Positions 1 through 6,706 are shown, numbered from the stretch's first letter. The stretch is DNA of 16,688 nucleotides from Pseudomonadota bacterium (GCA_023395465.1 JAEWZE010000123.1:1-16688), one strand, 5' to 3'. The notes: a model not told the origin generated them from the sequence alone. Numbers and translations: made by a program.

Positions 1-195
1 GGCCAGGGCCTCGAGCGCCTGGCGCGCACGCAAGCGCTCATAGGCGGCCAGCGTGGCGCGCTCGGGATCGGCATCGAGCGCCTGCAGGCGGGCCTGCAGC
101 GGCGCACTGCCGTCGTCTGCATTCCGCGACTGTGCCAGGGCGGCGCCGGGGATCAGGAGGGCCGCGACCATCACGGCGTGGACGATGCGGCTCAT
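1..195 (-). CDS. Secreted envelope protein, N-terminal part (probable OmpA-family partner of the DUF4398 lipoprotein); runs off the window
   Basis: Reading leftward from ATG at 195-193 there is an open frame of 65 codons with no stop before the window edge. The first 21 residues form a Sec signal peptide: a short basic start (MSRIVHA), a hydrophobic stretch, and an AALA|Q cleavage site after residue 21. The mature part is polar, alanine- and arginine-rich and probably helical. The ATG overlaps the stop of the preceding lipoprotein gene in an ATGA junction, so the two are translationally coupled. In Xanthomonadaceae a DUF4398 lipoprotein is commonly followed by an OmpA-domain protein, hence the call. 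The OmpA domain would lie outside the window, so that part is inference; the signal peptide and coupling are seen directly. Confidence 0.72.
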   Translation of the reverse strand, partial: MSRIVHAVMVAALLIPGAALAQSRNADDGSAPLQARLQALDADPERATLAAYERLRARQALEALA

Positions 196-578
196 CGCGG
201 ATCCTCCATGCCCAGGCGCTGGCGCAGGGCGGCCACCTCGCTGCGGCGCTGCAACAGCGTCGCGTCGGCCTGCGCCTGCTCGCTGCGGGCGCTGGCGAGG
301 TCGGCCGAGGCCTCCGACAGCGCGGCCAGCGCGCGCGCATCGCGCTCCTTGCCGGCCGCCATCGCGGCCTGGGCGCGACTGAGCGCGGTGCGGGCCCGCT
401 CAAGGTCATCGACGGCGTACTGCTGGGCGTCCGCGGCGTCGGCCCGGGCCACCGCCTGCTGGGCCGCCGAAAGTTCGGCGGTCGGCGGCGGCAGGCTGGC
501 ACAGCCCGCCAGCGCCAGCACCGGAACGAGACATGCGCCATGCAGGCGCCAACGGAATTGTGCGAAGCTTGTGCGCAT
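192..578 (-). CDS. DUF4398-type outer-membrane lipoprotein, 128 aa
   Basis: The protein starts with a basic n-region, a hydrophobic core and the lipobox L23-A-G-C26, so Cys26 is the expected lipid-anchored first residue of the mature protein. There is no Asp at +2, which favours outer-membrane sorting. Residues about 30-125 are an alanine-rich helical segment with heptad-like spacing (SAAQQAVARADAADAQQYA, then DLERARTALSRAQAAM), the look of DUF4398 proteins. Such proteins are thought to be periplasmic coiled-coil lipoproteins; no precise function is known. Its stop overlaps the start of the next secreted protein by 4 bases (ATGA). It is divergent from pilU, with 95 bp between the two starts. 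Alternative: any small coiled-coil lipoprotein of similar composition. Confidence 0.8.
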   Translation of the reverse strand: MRTSFAQFRWRLHGACLVPVLALAGCASLPPPTAELSAAQQAVARADAADAQQYAVDDLERARTALSRAQAAMAAGKERDARALAALSEASADLASARSEQAQADATLLQRRSEVAALRQRLGMEDPR

Positions 579-612
579 AGGGGGCCGCCGCGGATTGGGG
601 AACGCACGGCCA

Positions 613-641
613 TTGTCAACAGCATCCGTCCGGATCGCAAT
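613..641 (+). promoter_or_regulatory. Weak candidate sigma70 promoter for pilU
   Basis: TTGTCA at 613-618 (5 of 6 to the -35 consensus) is followed after 17 bp by CGCAAT at 636-641 (3 of 6 to the -10 consensus). It lies 33 bp before the pilU start in the 95-bp divergent region. The -10 is poor, so this is only a candidate; pilus genes may also use sigma54. Confidence 0.3.
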
Positions 642-673
642 CGCCGGGGCTGCGCTACTGGGGAATCCCGCGA

Positions 674-1780
674 ATGGACATCGGCTACTTCCTGAAGCTG
701 ATGACGGAGAAGAACGCCTCCGACATGTTCCTGACCACCGGCGCGCCGGTGTACATCAAGGTCGAAGGCAGGCTCTATCCGCTTGGCAACACCGGCCTGC
801 CCACGGGCATGGTCAAGAAGATCGCCTACTCGCTGATGGACGAGGGCCAGGTGCCGCAGTTCGAGCGCGACCTGGAACTGAACATGGCGCTGTCGCTGCA
901 GGACTCGGGGCGCTTCCGCGTCAACGTGTTCAAGCAGCGCGGCGAGGTCGGCATGGTGATCCGCGCCATCCGCAGCACCATTCCCTCGATCGAGGAGCTG
1001 CAGCTGCCGCAGGTGCTGAAGGAGATCATCATGGCGCCGCGCGGCCTGGTGCTGATCGTCGGCTCCACGGGCTCCGGCAAGTCGACCACGCTGGCGTCGA
1101 TGATCGACCACCGCAACAGCACCACCTCGGGCCACATCCTCACCATCGAGGACCCGATCGAATACCTGCACCGGCACAAGAAGTCGATCGTCAACCAGCG
1201 CGAGGTCGGCCTGGACACCCACGCCTTCCACAACGCGCTGAAAAACGCGATGCGCGAGGCGCCCGACGTCATCCTGATCGGCGAGATCCTGGACGCGACC
1301 ACGATGGAGGCCGCGATCGCCTTCGCCGAAACCGGCCACCTGTGCCTGGCGACGCTGCACTCCAACAACGCCGACCAGACCATCGAGCGCATCCTCAACT
1401 TCTTCCCCGAGGCCGCGCACAAGAACGTGCTGATGAACCTGGCGCTGAACCTGCGCGCCGTCGTCTCGCAGCGGCTGGTGGTGGGCGTCGACGGGCGTCG
1501 CCTGCCTGCGACCGAGGTGCTGATCAACACACCGATGATCCGCGACCTGCTGCGGCGCGGGCAGGTGCACGAGATCAAGCAGGCGATGGAGGAATCGCTC
1601 GAGGACGGCATCGAGAGCTTCGACCAGTGCCTGTTCCGCCTCTACAAGGAAGGCCGGATCGAGCGCGAAACCGCGCTGCGCGCGGCCGACTCGCGCGAAG
1701 GGCTGGACCTCAAGTTCCGCCTGTCCGAAGGCGGCAGCGGCGAGCACGACCCCTACGCCGACGTGTTCGGCACGGGCTGA
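674..1780 (+). CDS. pilU: Type IV pilus accessory retraction ATPase PilU, 368 aa
   Basis: A full-length PilT/PilU-family hexameric ATPase, which acts at the cytoplasmic base of type IV pili and helps PilT depolymerise the pilus during twitching. Visible motifs: Walker A GSTGSGKST at 130-138, Asp box (HILTIEDPIEY) at 154-164, Walker B region DVILIGE at 198-204, His box GHLCLATLH at 221-229. The N-terminal opening MDIGYFLKLMTEKNASDMF and the C-terminal acidic extension ending EHDPYADVF fit PilU rather than PilT. The family's usual GE-x-R-D after Walker B reads GEILD here, with Leu in place of Arg. The start at 674 is the only sensible ATG; GGGGAA lies about 9 bases upstream. No pilT is adjacent: the upstream gene is divergent and encodes a lipoprotein, so pilU appears to be transcribed alone. 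Confidence 0.93.
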   Translation: MDIGYFLKLMTEKNASDMFLTTGAPVYIKVEGRLYPLGNTGLPTGMVKKIAYSLMDEGQVPQFERDLELNMALSLQDSGRFRVNVFKQRGEVGMVIRAIRSTIPSIEELQLPQVLKEIIMAPRGLVLIVGSTGSGKSTTLASMIDHRNSTTSGHILTIEDPIEYLHRHKKSIVNQREVGLDTHAFHNALKNAMREAPDVILIGEILDATTMEAAIAFAETGHLCLATLHSNNADQTIERILNFFPEAAHKNVLMNLALNLRAVVSQRLVVGVDGRRLPATEVLINTPMIRDLLRRGQVHEIKQAMEESLEDGIESFDQCLFRLYKEGRIERETALRAADSREGLDLKFRLSEGGSGEHDPYADVFGTG

Positions 1781-1844
1781 TGGCCCTGCCGCGGTTGGCT
1801 TGGCGCCACCGCGGCCAGCATGAAGGCGGTCCGAAGGCCCGGCG

Positions 1845-2510
1845 TCAGGCCTGGAGCGGCGCGTCGGGCTGCCGGTCGGGCGCGGCGTCGCGGAAGGCGG
1901 GCAGTTCCAGGCAGGCCTGTTCGACGGCGACGATGGTCGGGTAGCGCGTCATGTCCACGCCGAACCGGCGCGCGTTGTAGACCTGCGGCACCAGGCAGCA
2001 GTCGGCGATGGTCGGCGCGAAGCCGTCGCAGAACGTCCCGGTCGCCGGATGGCCTTCGAGCAGCGTCTCGAACGCATCGAAGCCTTCCATGATCCAGTGC
2101 CGGGTCCAGGCATCGCGCTCGGCCTGCGGCACGTTCCACTCGCGCTCCAGGTAGCGCATCACCCGCAGGTTGTTGAGCGGATGGATGTCGGTGGCCACCA
2201 GCTGCGCCAGCGTCCGCACCCGCTGCCGCTCGCGCGAGGTGCTGGGCAGCAGCTGCGGTTCCGGCCACACCTCGTCGATGTACTCCAGGATCGCCAGCGA
2301 CTGGCGGAACACGCGCTGGCCGTGCTGCAGCACCGGGACGAGCTTCTGCGGATTGGTCGCCGCGAACGCGGGCGCCAGCTGCTCGCCGCCGTCGCGCAGC
2401 AGGTGCACCGGCACGGTCTCGTAGGCAAGGCCCTTGAGGTTGAGGCCGATGCGCACGCGATAGGCGGCGCTCGAGCGCCAGTAGGAATACAGCCGCAGTT
2501 CTTCGCTCAC
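1845..2510 (-). CDS. maiA: Maleylacetoacetate isomerase (zeta-class glutathione S-transferase), 221 aa
   Basis: Converts 4-maleylacetoacetate to 4-fumarylacetoacetate with glutathione in tyrosine/phenylalanine catabolism; cytosolic. The N-terminus carries the zeta-GST signature LYSYWRSSAAYRVRIGLNLKG (residues 5 onward), where the SS pair and nearby Arg form the glutathione/active site. Also seen are NPQKLVPVL, the QS-x-AI-x-EYIDE helix, and the H-P-LNNLRV motif of the C-terminal domain. The GTG start at 2510 gives 221 aa, close to the usual 210-220; an upstream ATG at 2681 would add 57 low-complexity residues with no family match. AGGGGG lies about 10 bases before the GTG. It sits downstream of the FAH-family gene on the same strand, which supplies the next enzyme of the pathway. 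Confidence 0.93.
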   Translation of the reverse strand: MSEELRLYSYWRSSAAYRVRIGLNLKGLAYETVPVHLLRDGGEQLAPAFAATNPQKLVPVLQHGQRVFRQSLAILEYIDEVWPEPQLLPSTSRERQRVRTLAQLVATDIHPLNNLRVMRYLEREWNVPQAERDAWTRHWIMEGFDAFETLLEGHPATGTFCDGFAPTIADCCLVPQVYNARRFGVDMTRYPTIVAVEQACLELPAFRDAAPDRQPDAPLQA

Positions 2511-2720
2511 CCCGCACGCCCCCTGTCGCTTTTCACGATGCACGCATCCCCACGTGCCGGAGCGGTGCGGGAATGCACGCGCGCCGCGATGGCCGCGGCG
2601 CGCATCGCGCCATCGGCCCTGCCTGTCCATGCCATGGCGACGCCATGCCGGGCCGGCACGCCATCGTGGGCCGGCGCGCATGATGCATGCTCGCCACCCG
2701 TCGCGTCAGCCCCCCGCCCG
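2511..2720. other. Intergenic region between the FAH-family gene and maiA; no gene seen
   Basis: A GC-rich 210-bp spacer with frames open on both strands only because of base composition. It contains an odd-centred palindrome, CATGGCG-A-CGCCATG (2633-2647), and repeated GGGCCGGC blocks near 2650-2680. I see no strong promoter and no T-rich terminator. If fah and maiA are one operon, this spacer is unusually long. Confidence 0.5.
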
Positions 2721-3710
2721 TCAGGACGCGGCGTAGCGCTCGATGCGCTGCTCGATCGCACCGAAGATGCTGCGCCCGTCGCGATCGAGCATCTCGATGC
2801 GCACGCTGTCGCCGAAGGACAGGAACGGGGTGACCGGCTTGCCCGTCTCGAGCGCTTCGACGGTGCGTTTTTCCGCGAAGCACGATGCGCCAAGCGAGGT
2901 GTCCTGGTTGGCGATGGTCCCGGAACCAACGAGAGTTCCAGCGGAAAGCGGACGCGTCCTGGCCGCGTGGGCCACCAGTTGGGCGAAATCGAACTGCATG
3001 TCCACGCCCCCTTCGGGCGCCCCGAACCATTCGCCGTTGACGTGGGTGACCAGCGGCAGGTGCAGCTTGCAGCCCCGCCAGGCCTCGCCCAGCTCGTCCG
3101 GGGTGACGAACACCGGCGACAGCGTCGAGCGGGGCTTGGACTGCAGGAAGCCGAAACCCTTGGCCAGTTCGGCCGGGATCAGGTTGCGCAGGCTGACGTC
3201 GTTGACCAGGCCGACGAGCTGGATGTGCGCGGCCGCCTGCTCGGGCGTGGACGCCATCGGCACGTCGCCCGTGACCACCACGACCTCGGCTTCCAGGTCG
3301 ATGCCGTAGTCCTCGCTGACCACCCTCACCGGATCGCGCGGTCCGAGGAAGCCGGCGCTGGTGGCCTGGTACATCAGCGGGTCGGTGTAGAAGCTCTCCG
3401 GCACCTCGGCGCCGCGGGCGCGACGCACGCGCTCGACGTGCGGCAGGTAGGCGCTGCCATCGACGAATTCGTAGGCGCGCGGCAGCGGCGCGGCCAGTGC
3501 GTTGGCCTCCAGGTCGAACACGCCGTCGGCATCGCCGCTTTCCAGCGACTGGGCCAGGGCGTTGAGTCGCGGCGCGGCGTTGTCCCAGTCTTCCAGCGCG
3601 CGCTGCAGGGTCGGCGCAATGCCGGCGGCGCGGACCGCGCGGGTCAGGTCGCGCGAGACGACCACGAGGGTGCCGTCGCGGCCGCCTTCCTTCAGTGAAC
3701 CGAGTTTCAT
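2721..3710 (-). CDS. Fumarylacetoacetate hydrolase family protein, 329 aa (probable fumarylacetoacetase)
   Basis: Probably splits fumarylacetoacetate into fumarate and acetoacetate, ending tyrosine degradation. Residues 1-75 (MKLGSLKEGGRDGTLVVVSRD) match the small N-terminal domain found in bacterial short-form FAH proteins. Residues about 80-325 are the FAH fold, with metal ligands apparent in DLEAE (E140, E142) and ND171; the active-site-rich GSGTIANQDTS lies at 262-272. The length of 329 fits the short bacterial form rather than the roughly 430-aa eukaryote-like enzyme. The ATG at 3710 is chosen over 3812 because GGAG sits at the proper distance and the N-terminal family match begins there. 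The neighbouring maiA supports the substrate assignment; other FAH-superfamily hydrolase activities cannot be excluded from sequence. Confidence 0.9.
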   Translation of the reverse strand: MKLGSLKEGGRDGTLVVVSRDLTRAVRAAGIAPTLQRALEDWDNAAPRLNALAQSLESGDADGVFDLEANALAAPLPRAYEFVDGSAYLPHVERVRRARGAEVPESFYTDPLMYQATSAGFLGPRDPVRVVSEDYGIDLEAEVVVVTGDVPMASTPEQAAAHIQLVGLVNDVSLRNLIPAELAKGFGFLQSKPRSTLSPVFVTPDELGEAWRGCKLHLPLVTHVNGEWFGAPEGGVDMQFDFAQLVAHAARTRPLSAGTLVGSGTIANQDTSLGASCFAEKRTVEALETGKPVTPFLSFGDSVRIEMLDRDGRSIFGAIEQRIERYAAS

Positions 3711-3739
3711 GCCTGCTCCGGAACGGATTCGTGATTTCA

Positions 3740-3745
3740 ATTGTA
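3740..3745 (-). promoter_or_regulatory. Candidate -10 element for the fah-maiA unit
   Basis: On the minus strand TACAAT (5 of 6 to consensus) lies 29 bp before the fah ATG, in a locally AT-richer patch. No good -35 is found 16-18 bp upstream (sequence there is ACCTCG-like). A TG two bases before the hexamer may compensate. Confidence 0.45.
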
Positions 3746-3920
3746 ACCAGCGGCCCGCGGATCGAGGTTCGCGGTGGTGGCGCCTGGCCCGGATTCGCCT
3801 TGGATCTTCCATCGGCGAGCGCGAGCGTTGCGTGGACGGCTGGATCGAAACTGGCGGCGCGTCATCTTCGCCGCGGGGCAGGACCCTGGAATCGCGGGCT
3901 CCCGCCCCCGCCCACTGCCC

Positions 3921-4664
3921 TCAGTCGTCGCCCTGGAAGCTGCCGGCGCGGAAGGTCAGCACCAGGGTGTCGCGATGGCCCGGCGCGTCGTCCGAGGCCG
4001 GCTGGATCGGGGTGGACTCGTGGATCACCCGGGCGTCGTCCAGGAACAGCAGCGACCAGGGCTCGAGCAGGGTGAACCGCTGGCCGTCCGGACCCTCGGC
4101 CTGGAACACGCGCGTCTCGCCACCCTTGATGGCGTGGCGGGCAACGAGGATGACGGCGACGAAATCGACGCCGTCGCGATGCGCCCCTTCCGGGGTCGGC
4201 CGGCCGATCCCGTCGGCGGTGTCGATGCGGAACTGGTGCGCTTCGACGAACCAGGGCCGCGGGCCGCGCAGCGCCGAGCACCGCTGCCCGAGGGCACGCA
4301 GCAGCGACGCCCAGACCGGCGCGGCGACGGTACCCGGCGCGATCGGTTCGAACATGCGGAGCATGCCGCCGTGCAGCGCGTTGTAGTCCAGCGACTGCCA
4401 GTGCGCGCGATGCGGAACCTGCCGCACCTGCTCCCCGTCGACCACGAAACAGGAGTGGCGACGGCTGCGGTAGCGGCCGCCATCGCGGAGGTAGGCATCG
4501 GGCGGCAGGTCGTCCCAGGCTGGCGCGAGTGTCTCGAAATCCGCGGGTCGCGCCTGCGCAAGCGCGGCCACCCCGGCCGACGGCAGCACCGCGAAACCGC
4601 GCGCACGCATGTCGTCCAGCACGCGGTGCGCGTCGGACAGGGGCGGAAGGAGCGGTGCCGTCAT
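3921..4664 (-). CDS. 2OG-Fe(II) dioxygenase family protein (2OG-Fe_oxy_2 / BsmA type), 247 aa
   Basis: A non-heme iron, 2-oxoglutarate-dependent oxygenase. The facial triad is visible: H162-R-D164 in EGAHRDGVDF and the distal H215 in VIHESTP; R231 in HRDTLVLTFRA is placed to bind the 2OG carboxylate. The N-terminal RSRRHSCFVV region, the QSLDYNALHGG segment and FEPIAPG are typical of the family that includes free-amino-acid hydroxylases such as isoleucine 4-hydroxylase. The substrate is unknown; amino-acid hydroxylation is an inference from distant relatives. It is monocistronic between the fah-maiA unit and tRNA-Gln. No Shine-Dalgarno precedes the ATG; instead a TAGAAT hexamer lies six bases upstream (see the separate entry). 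Confidence 0.88.
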   Translation of the reverse strand: MTAPLLPPLSDAHRVLDDMRARGFAVLPSAGVAALAQARPADFETLAPAWDDLPPDAYLRDGGRYRSRRHSCFVVDGEQVRQVPHRAHWQSLDYNALHGGMLRMFEPIAPGTVAAPVWASLLRALGQRCSALRGPRPWFVEAHQFRIDTADGIGRPTPEGAHRDGVDFVAVILVARHAIKGGETRVFQAEGPDGQRFTLLEPWSLLFLDDARVIHESTPIQPASDDAPGHRDTLVLTFRAGSFQGDD

Positions 4665-4670
4665 CGGCGG

Positions 4671-4676
4671 ATTCTA
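4671..4676 (-). promoter_or_regulatory. -10-like TAGAAT placed for a leaderless dioxygenase mRNA
   Basis: On the minus strand TAGAAT (5 of 6 to consensus) is followed by six bases and then the ATG at 4664. A start of transcription 7 bases after the hexamer would fall on the A of the ATG. The gene lacks a Shine-Dalgarno sequence, which agrees. No convincing -35 is seen. Confidence 0.45.
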
Positions 4677-4820
4677 GCGTGCGGCCGGGCGGGTGGGCGC
4701 GCCGAGGAGCGGCCGGACGAAGCGCGCTTGCGCTGCCCATGCAGCGCCCGGAGGGCAGATCGCCAGGCCCCGCCTTTTGCATCGCGCCGGACACGCGCGC
4801 ATCAGGGCGTTACCGGCGTC

Positions 4821-4854
4821 AAAACAAAAAGACCCGCCAGAAGGCGGGTCTTTT
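4821..4854 (-). terminator. Rho-independent terminator after tRNA-Gln (bidirectional in form)
   Basis: A perfect 8-bp stem, GACCCGCC (4831-4838) with GGCGGGTC (4843-4850), and an AGAA tetraloop. On the minus strand it is followed by TTTTTGTTTT (4830 down to 4821), a textbook U-tract six bases after the encoded CCA of the tRNA. The stem can extend by four A-T pairs. On the plus strand TTTT also follows, but no plus-strand gene ends here. Confidence 0.93.
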
Positions 4855-4860
4855 CGGAGA

Positions 4861-4935
4861 TGGCAGCCCCGGATGGATTCGAACCACCGAATGCCTGAGT
4901 CAGAGTCAGGTGCCTTACCGCTTGGCGACGGGGCT
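4861..4935 (-). tRNA. tRNA-Gln, anticodon CUG
   Basis: The minus strand folds as a 75-nt tRNA with CCA encoded. The acceptor strand AGCCCCG pairs with CGGGGCT, followed by discriminator G and CCA. The D arm contains GCCAAGCGGTAAGGC, characteristic of bacterial tRNA-Gln. The anticodon arm is CCTGA-CTCTGAC-TCAGG, giving anticodon CTG, which reads CAG. The T arm has GGTTCGAATCC. The 5' end is set at 4935 because a start at 4936 would break acceptor pairing. It lies downstream of rpsI on the same strand and has its own terminator. Confidence 0.96.
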
Positions 4936-4944
4936 ATGGTGCGG

Positions 4945-4950
4945 ATTGTA
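4945..4950 (-). promoter_or_regulatory. Candidate -10 element for tRNA-Gln
   Basis: Minus-strand TACAAT (5 of 6 to consensus) ends 9 bp before the mature tRNA 5' end, which would give a short leader for RNase P removal. It directly abuts the hairpin at 4951-4973; the expected -35 zone falls inside the hairpin and does not match consensus. Read-through from rpsI is an alternative source of the transcript. Confidence 0.45.
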
Positions 4951-4973
4951 GCGCCATCGCGAGGCGATGGCGC
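4951..4973 (-). terminator. GC-rich hairpin after rpsI
   Basis: A perfect 10-bp inverted repeat, GCGCCATCGC (4951-4960) and GCGATGGCGC (4964-4973), with a 3-base loop, starts 10 bases after the rpsI stop. The bases after it on the minus strand are TACAATCC rather than a run of T, so it may be a weak terminator or an mRNA 3'-end protector rather than a full intrinsic terminator. Confidence 0.55.
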
Positions 4974-4983
4974 CAGCGGCGCA

Positions 4984-5376
4984 TTAACGCTTGGAGAACT
5001 GCGTCGCGCGACGCGCCTTGTGCAGGCCGACCTTCTTGCGCTCGACCTCGCGCGCATCGCGGGTCACGAACCCGGCCTTGCGCAGCTCGGTCTTCAGCGT
5101 CTCGTCGTACTCGACCAGGGCGCGGGCGATGCCCAGGCGGATCGCACCGGCCTGGCCGGTGGTGCCGCCGCCGCTGGCGGTGACGAGGATGTCGAAGCTC
5201 TCGGTGTTCTTGGTCAGCTCGAGCGGCTGGCGCACGATCATGCGCGCGGTCTCGCGGCCGAAGAACTCGTCCAGCGGACGGCCGTTGACAACGATGTTGC
5301 CGCTGCCCTTGCGCAGGAACACGCGGGCGGTGGAGGACTTGCGACGGCCGGTGCCGTAGTTCTGGGTGATAGCCAT
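4984..5376 (-). CDS. rpsI: 30S ribosomal protein S9, 130 aa
   Basis: A complete S9: the N-terminal YGTGRRKSSTARVFLR box, the GTTGQAGAIRLGIARAL core, and the basic tail ending RRATQFSKR, whose terminal KR reaches the P-site tRNA. The length of 130 is exactly typical for gammaproteobacteria. The start is 3 bases after the rplM stop, so it is cotranscribed with, and probably translationally coupled to, L13. Confidence 0.98.
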   Translation of the reverse strand: MAITQNYGTGRRKSSTARVFLRKGSGNIVVNGRPLDEFFGRETARMIVRQPLELTKNTESFDILVTASGGGTTGQAGAIRLGIARALVEYDETLKTELRKAGFVTRDAREVERKKVGLHKARRATQFSKR

Positions 5377-5379
5377 CGT

Positions 5380-5808
5380 TTAGATATCCAGGGGCTGGGG
5401 CTGCTGGGCGGCGTGCGGGTGCTCGGCACCCTTGTACACCTTGAGCTTGCGGTACATGGCGCGGCCGAGGGTGTTCTTCGGCAGCATGCCCTTGACCGCG
5501 ATCTCGATCACGCGCTCGGGATGGCGCTCCAGCGCCTGGGCCAGGGACTCGGTCTTGAGGTTGCCGATGTGGCCGGTAAAGCGGTGGTAGAGCTTGTCGG
5601 TCAGCTTCTTGCCGGTCACCACGATCTTCTCGGCGTTGATCACCACGAGGTAATCGCCGGTGTCGACGTGGGGGGTGTAGACGGGCTTGTGCTTGCCGCG
5701 GAGGCGGCGCGCGAGTTCGGAACTCAGGCGGCCCAGCGTCTTGCCGGTGGCGTCGACGAGATACCAGTCGCGCTGGACGGTCTCGGACTTGGCGGTAAAG
5801 GTCTTCAT
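5380..5808 (-). CDS. rplM: 50S ribosomal protein L13, 142 aa
   Basis: A complete L13: MKTFTAK, the WYLVDATGKTLGRLSS motif, the HVDTGDYLVVINAEKIVVTG core, and the AVKGMLPKNTLGRAMYRKLKVY signature near residues 103-124. At 142 aa it equals the E. coli length. It is the first gene of the rplM-rpsI operon, read from the promoter at 5900-5928 through an approximately 85-nt leader with a hairpin. In E. coli this operon is autoregulated by L13; whether that holds here is not shown. Confidence 0.98.
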   Translation of the reverse strand: MKTFTAKSETVQRDWYLVDATGKTLGRLSSELARRLRGKHKPVYTPHVDTGDYLVVINAEKIVVTGKKLTDKLYHRFTGHIGNLKTESLAQALERHPERVIEIAVKGMLPKNTLGRAMYRKLKVYKGAEHPHAAQQPQPLDI

Positions 5809-5843
5809 CTAAAATGACTCCGGGCGGGTGCCTGGTCGGGCTG

Positions 5844-5861
5844 GTTCCGGGGAGCCGGAAC
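5844..5861 (-). promoter_or_regulatory. Hairpin in the rplM 5' leader, possible L13 autoregulatory element
   Basis: A perfect 7-bp stem GTTCCGG/CCGGAAC (5844-5850 and 5855-5861) with a 4-base loop lies in the transcribed leader, 36 bases before the rplM start. L13 represses its own operon in E. coli, so a structured leader is expected; that this hairpin is the binding site is inference. Confidence 0.45.
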
Positions 5862-5899
5862 TTCGCCTCGCGTTGTTAAGGGTGAAACACAGAAGCGGA

Positions 5900-5928
5900 A
5901 TTCTAGCCCGGTGCCCGGCCCGGTGCAA
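5900..5928 (-). promoter_or_regulatory. Sigma70 promoter of rplM-rpsI
   Basis: On the minus strand TTGCAC (-35, 5923-5928) and TAGAAT (-10, 5900-5905) are separated by exactly 17 bp. Transcription should start near 5893, giving an approximately 85-nt leader. This is the best promoter match in the window. Confidence 0.82.
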
Positions 5929-6010
5929 GTCGCAGGCACTTCCGCGCTGGCGTGGGGACCCGGCAGGCGCCAACATGGACGCTCCCGCCCGGCCCCACCC
6001 GGAGATTGCC

Positions 6011-6706
6011 ATGCCCGACGCCCCCGCTTCCACGCTCCCGGCCACCATTCCCGCACCGCCACGCGGCAGGCCCCGCCGGCTGAACCCGGTCGACCGCGTC
6101 CTGGTCGAGGCGCAGCGAGCGCTGGAGACCGTGCTGGGGCAGCCCGCCGCGAGCCGCGACAATCCCGCCGACGGCACGCCCGACGCCGCCCTGTCGCCCG
6201 GCGAGCGCCGCCACGCCGCCGGACTGATGCGGATCAACCACGTCGGCGAGGTCTGCGCCCAGGGTCTGTACTTCGGCCAGGCCGCCGTGGCCCGGGAAGC
6301 GGACACGCGCGCGCACCTGCTGGAGGCCGCCCAGGAGGAAACCGACCACCTGGCCTGGTGCGCCGAGCGTTTGCGCGAACTCGACAGCCGTCCGAGCCTG
6401 TTCAATCCGCTCTGGTACGGCGGCAGCTACGCCCTGGGCCTGCTGGCCGGGCTGCGCGGAGACGGCTGGAACCTCGGCTTCGTGGTGGAAACCGAGCGTC
6501 AGGTCGAGGCGCACCTGGACGAGCACCTGCAGAGCCTGCCCGGCGCCGACCGGCGCAGCCGCGAGATCCTGCAGCAGATGAAGCTCGACGAGGCGCGCCA
6601 TGCGGTCAACGCCGAGATGGCCGGCGCGCGGATCCTGCCGCGACCGATCCCGGGGCTGATGGCCGCGGCCTCAAGGTTCATGAAGACCGTGGCCTACCGG
6701 CTCTAG
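6011..6706 (+). CDS. coq7: Ubiquinone biosynthesis hydroxylase Coq7 (demethoxyubiquinone monooxygenase), 231 aa
   Basis: A di-iron hydroxylase that adds the last ring hydroxyl (C6) in ubiquinone synthesis; a peripheral membrane enzyme. The ferritin-like ligands are visible: E80 in NHVGEVCAQG, E110-x-x-H113 in QEETDHL, E162 region in VETERQVEAHL, and E194-x-x-H197 in DEARHAV. The segment NPLWYGGSYALGLLAGL (132-148) is the membrane-facing hydrophobic helix. ATG 6011 is chosen over ATG 5975 because GGAG sits six bases before it and the added 12 residues have no family match. The Ala/Pro-rich N-terminus (1-22) is poorly conserved. Divergent from rplM, convergent with speD. Xanthomonads use Coq7 rather than the flavin enzyme UbiF. 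Confidence 0.93.
   Translation: MPDAPASTLPATIPAPPRGRPRRLNPVDRVLVEAQRALETVLGQPAASRDNPADGTPDAALSPGERRHAAGLMRINHVGEVCAQGLYFGQAAVAREADTRAHLLEAAQEETDHLAWCAERLRELDSRPSLFNPLWYGGSYALGLLAGLRGDGWNLGFVVETERQVEAHLDEHLQSLPGADRRSREILQQMKLDEARHAVNAEMAGARILPRPIPGLMAAASRFMKTVAYRL

Noticed and set aside
178..1944. A 588-codon plus-strand frame overlapping pilU, and a 569-codon minus-strand frame opposite it
   Set aside because: Both are GC-driven shadows of pilU and the DUF4398 gene, with low-complexity translation.
4936..4936. Extra 5' base for tRNA-Gln
   Set aside because: Adding it shifts the acceptor stem and creates mismatches; starting at 4935 gives seven good pairs.
5975..6010. Upstream ATG for coq7
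   Set aside because: No ribosome-binding site, and the extra 12 residues do not match the family; ATG 6011 has GGAG at the right spacing.
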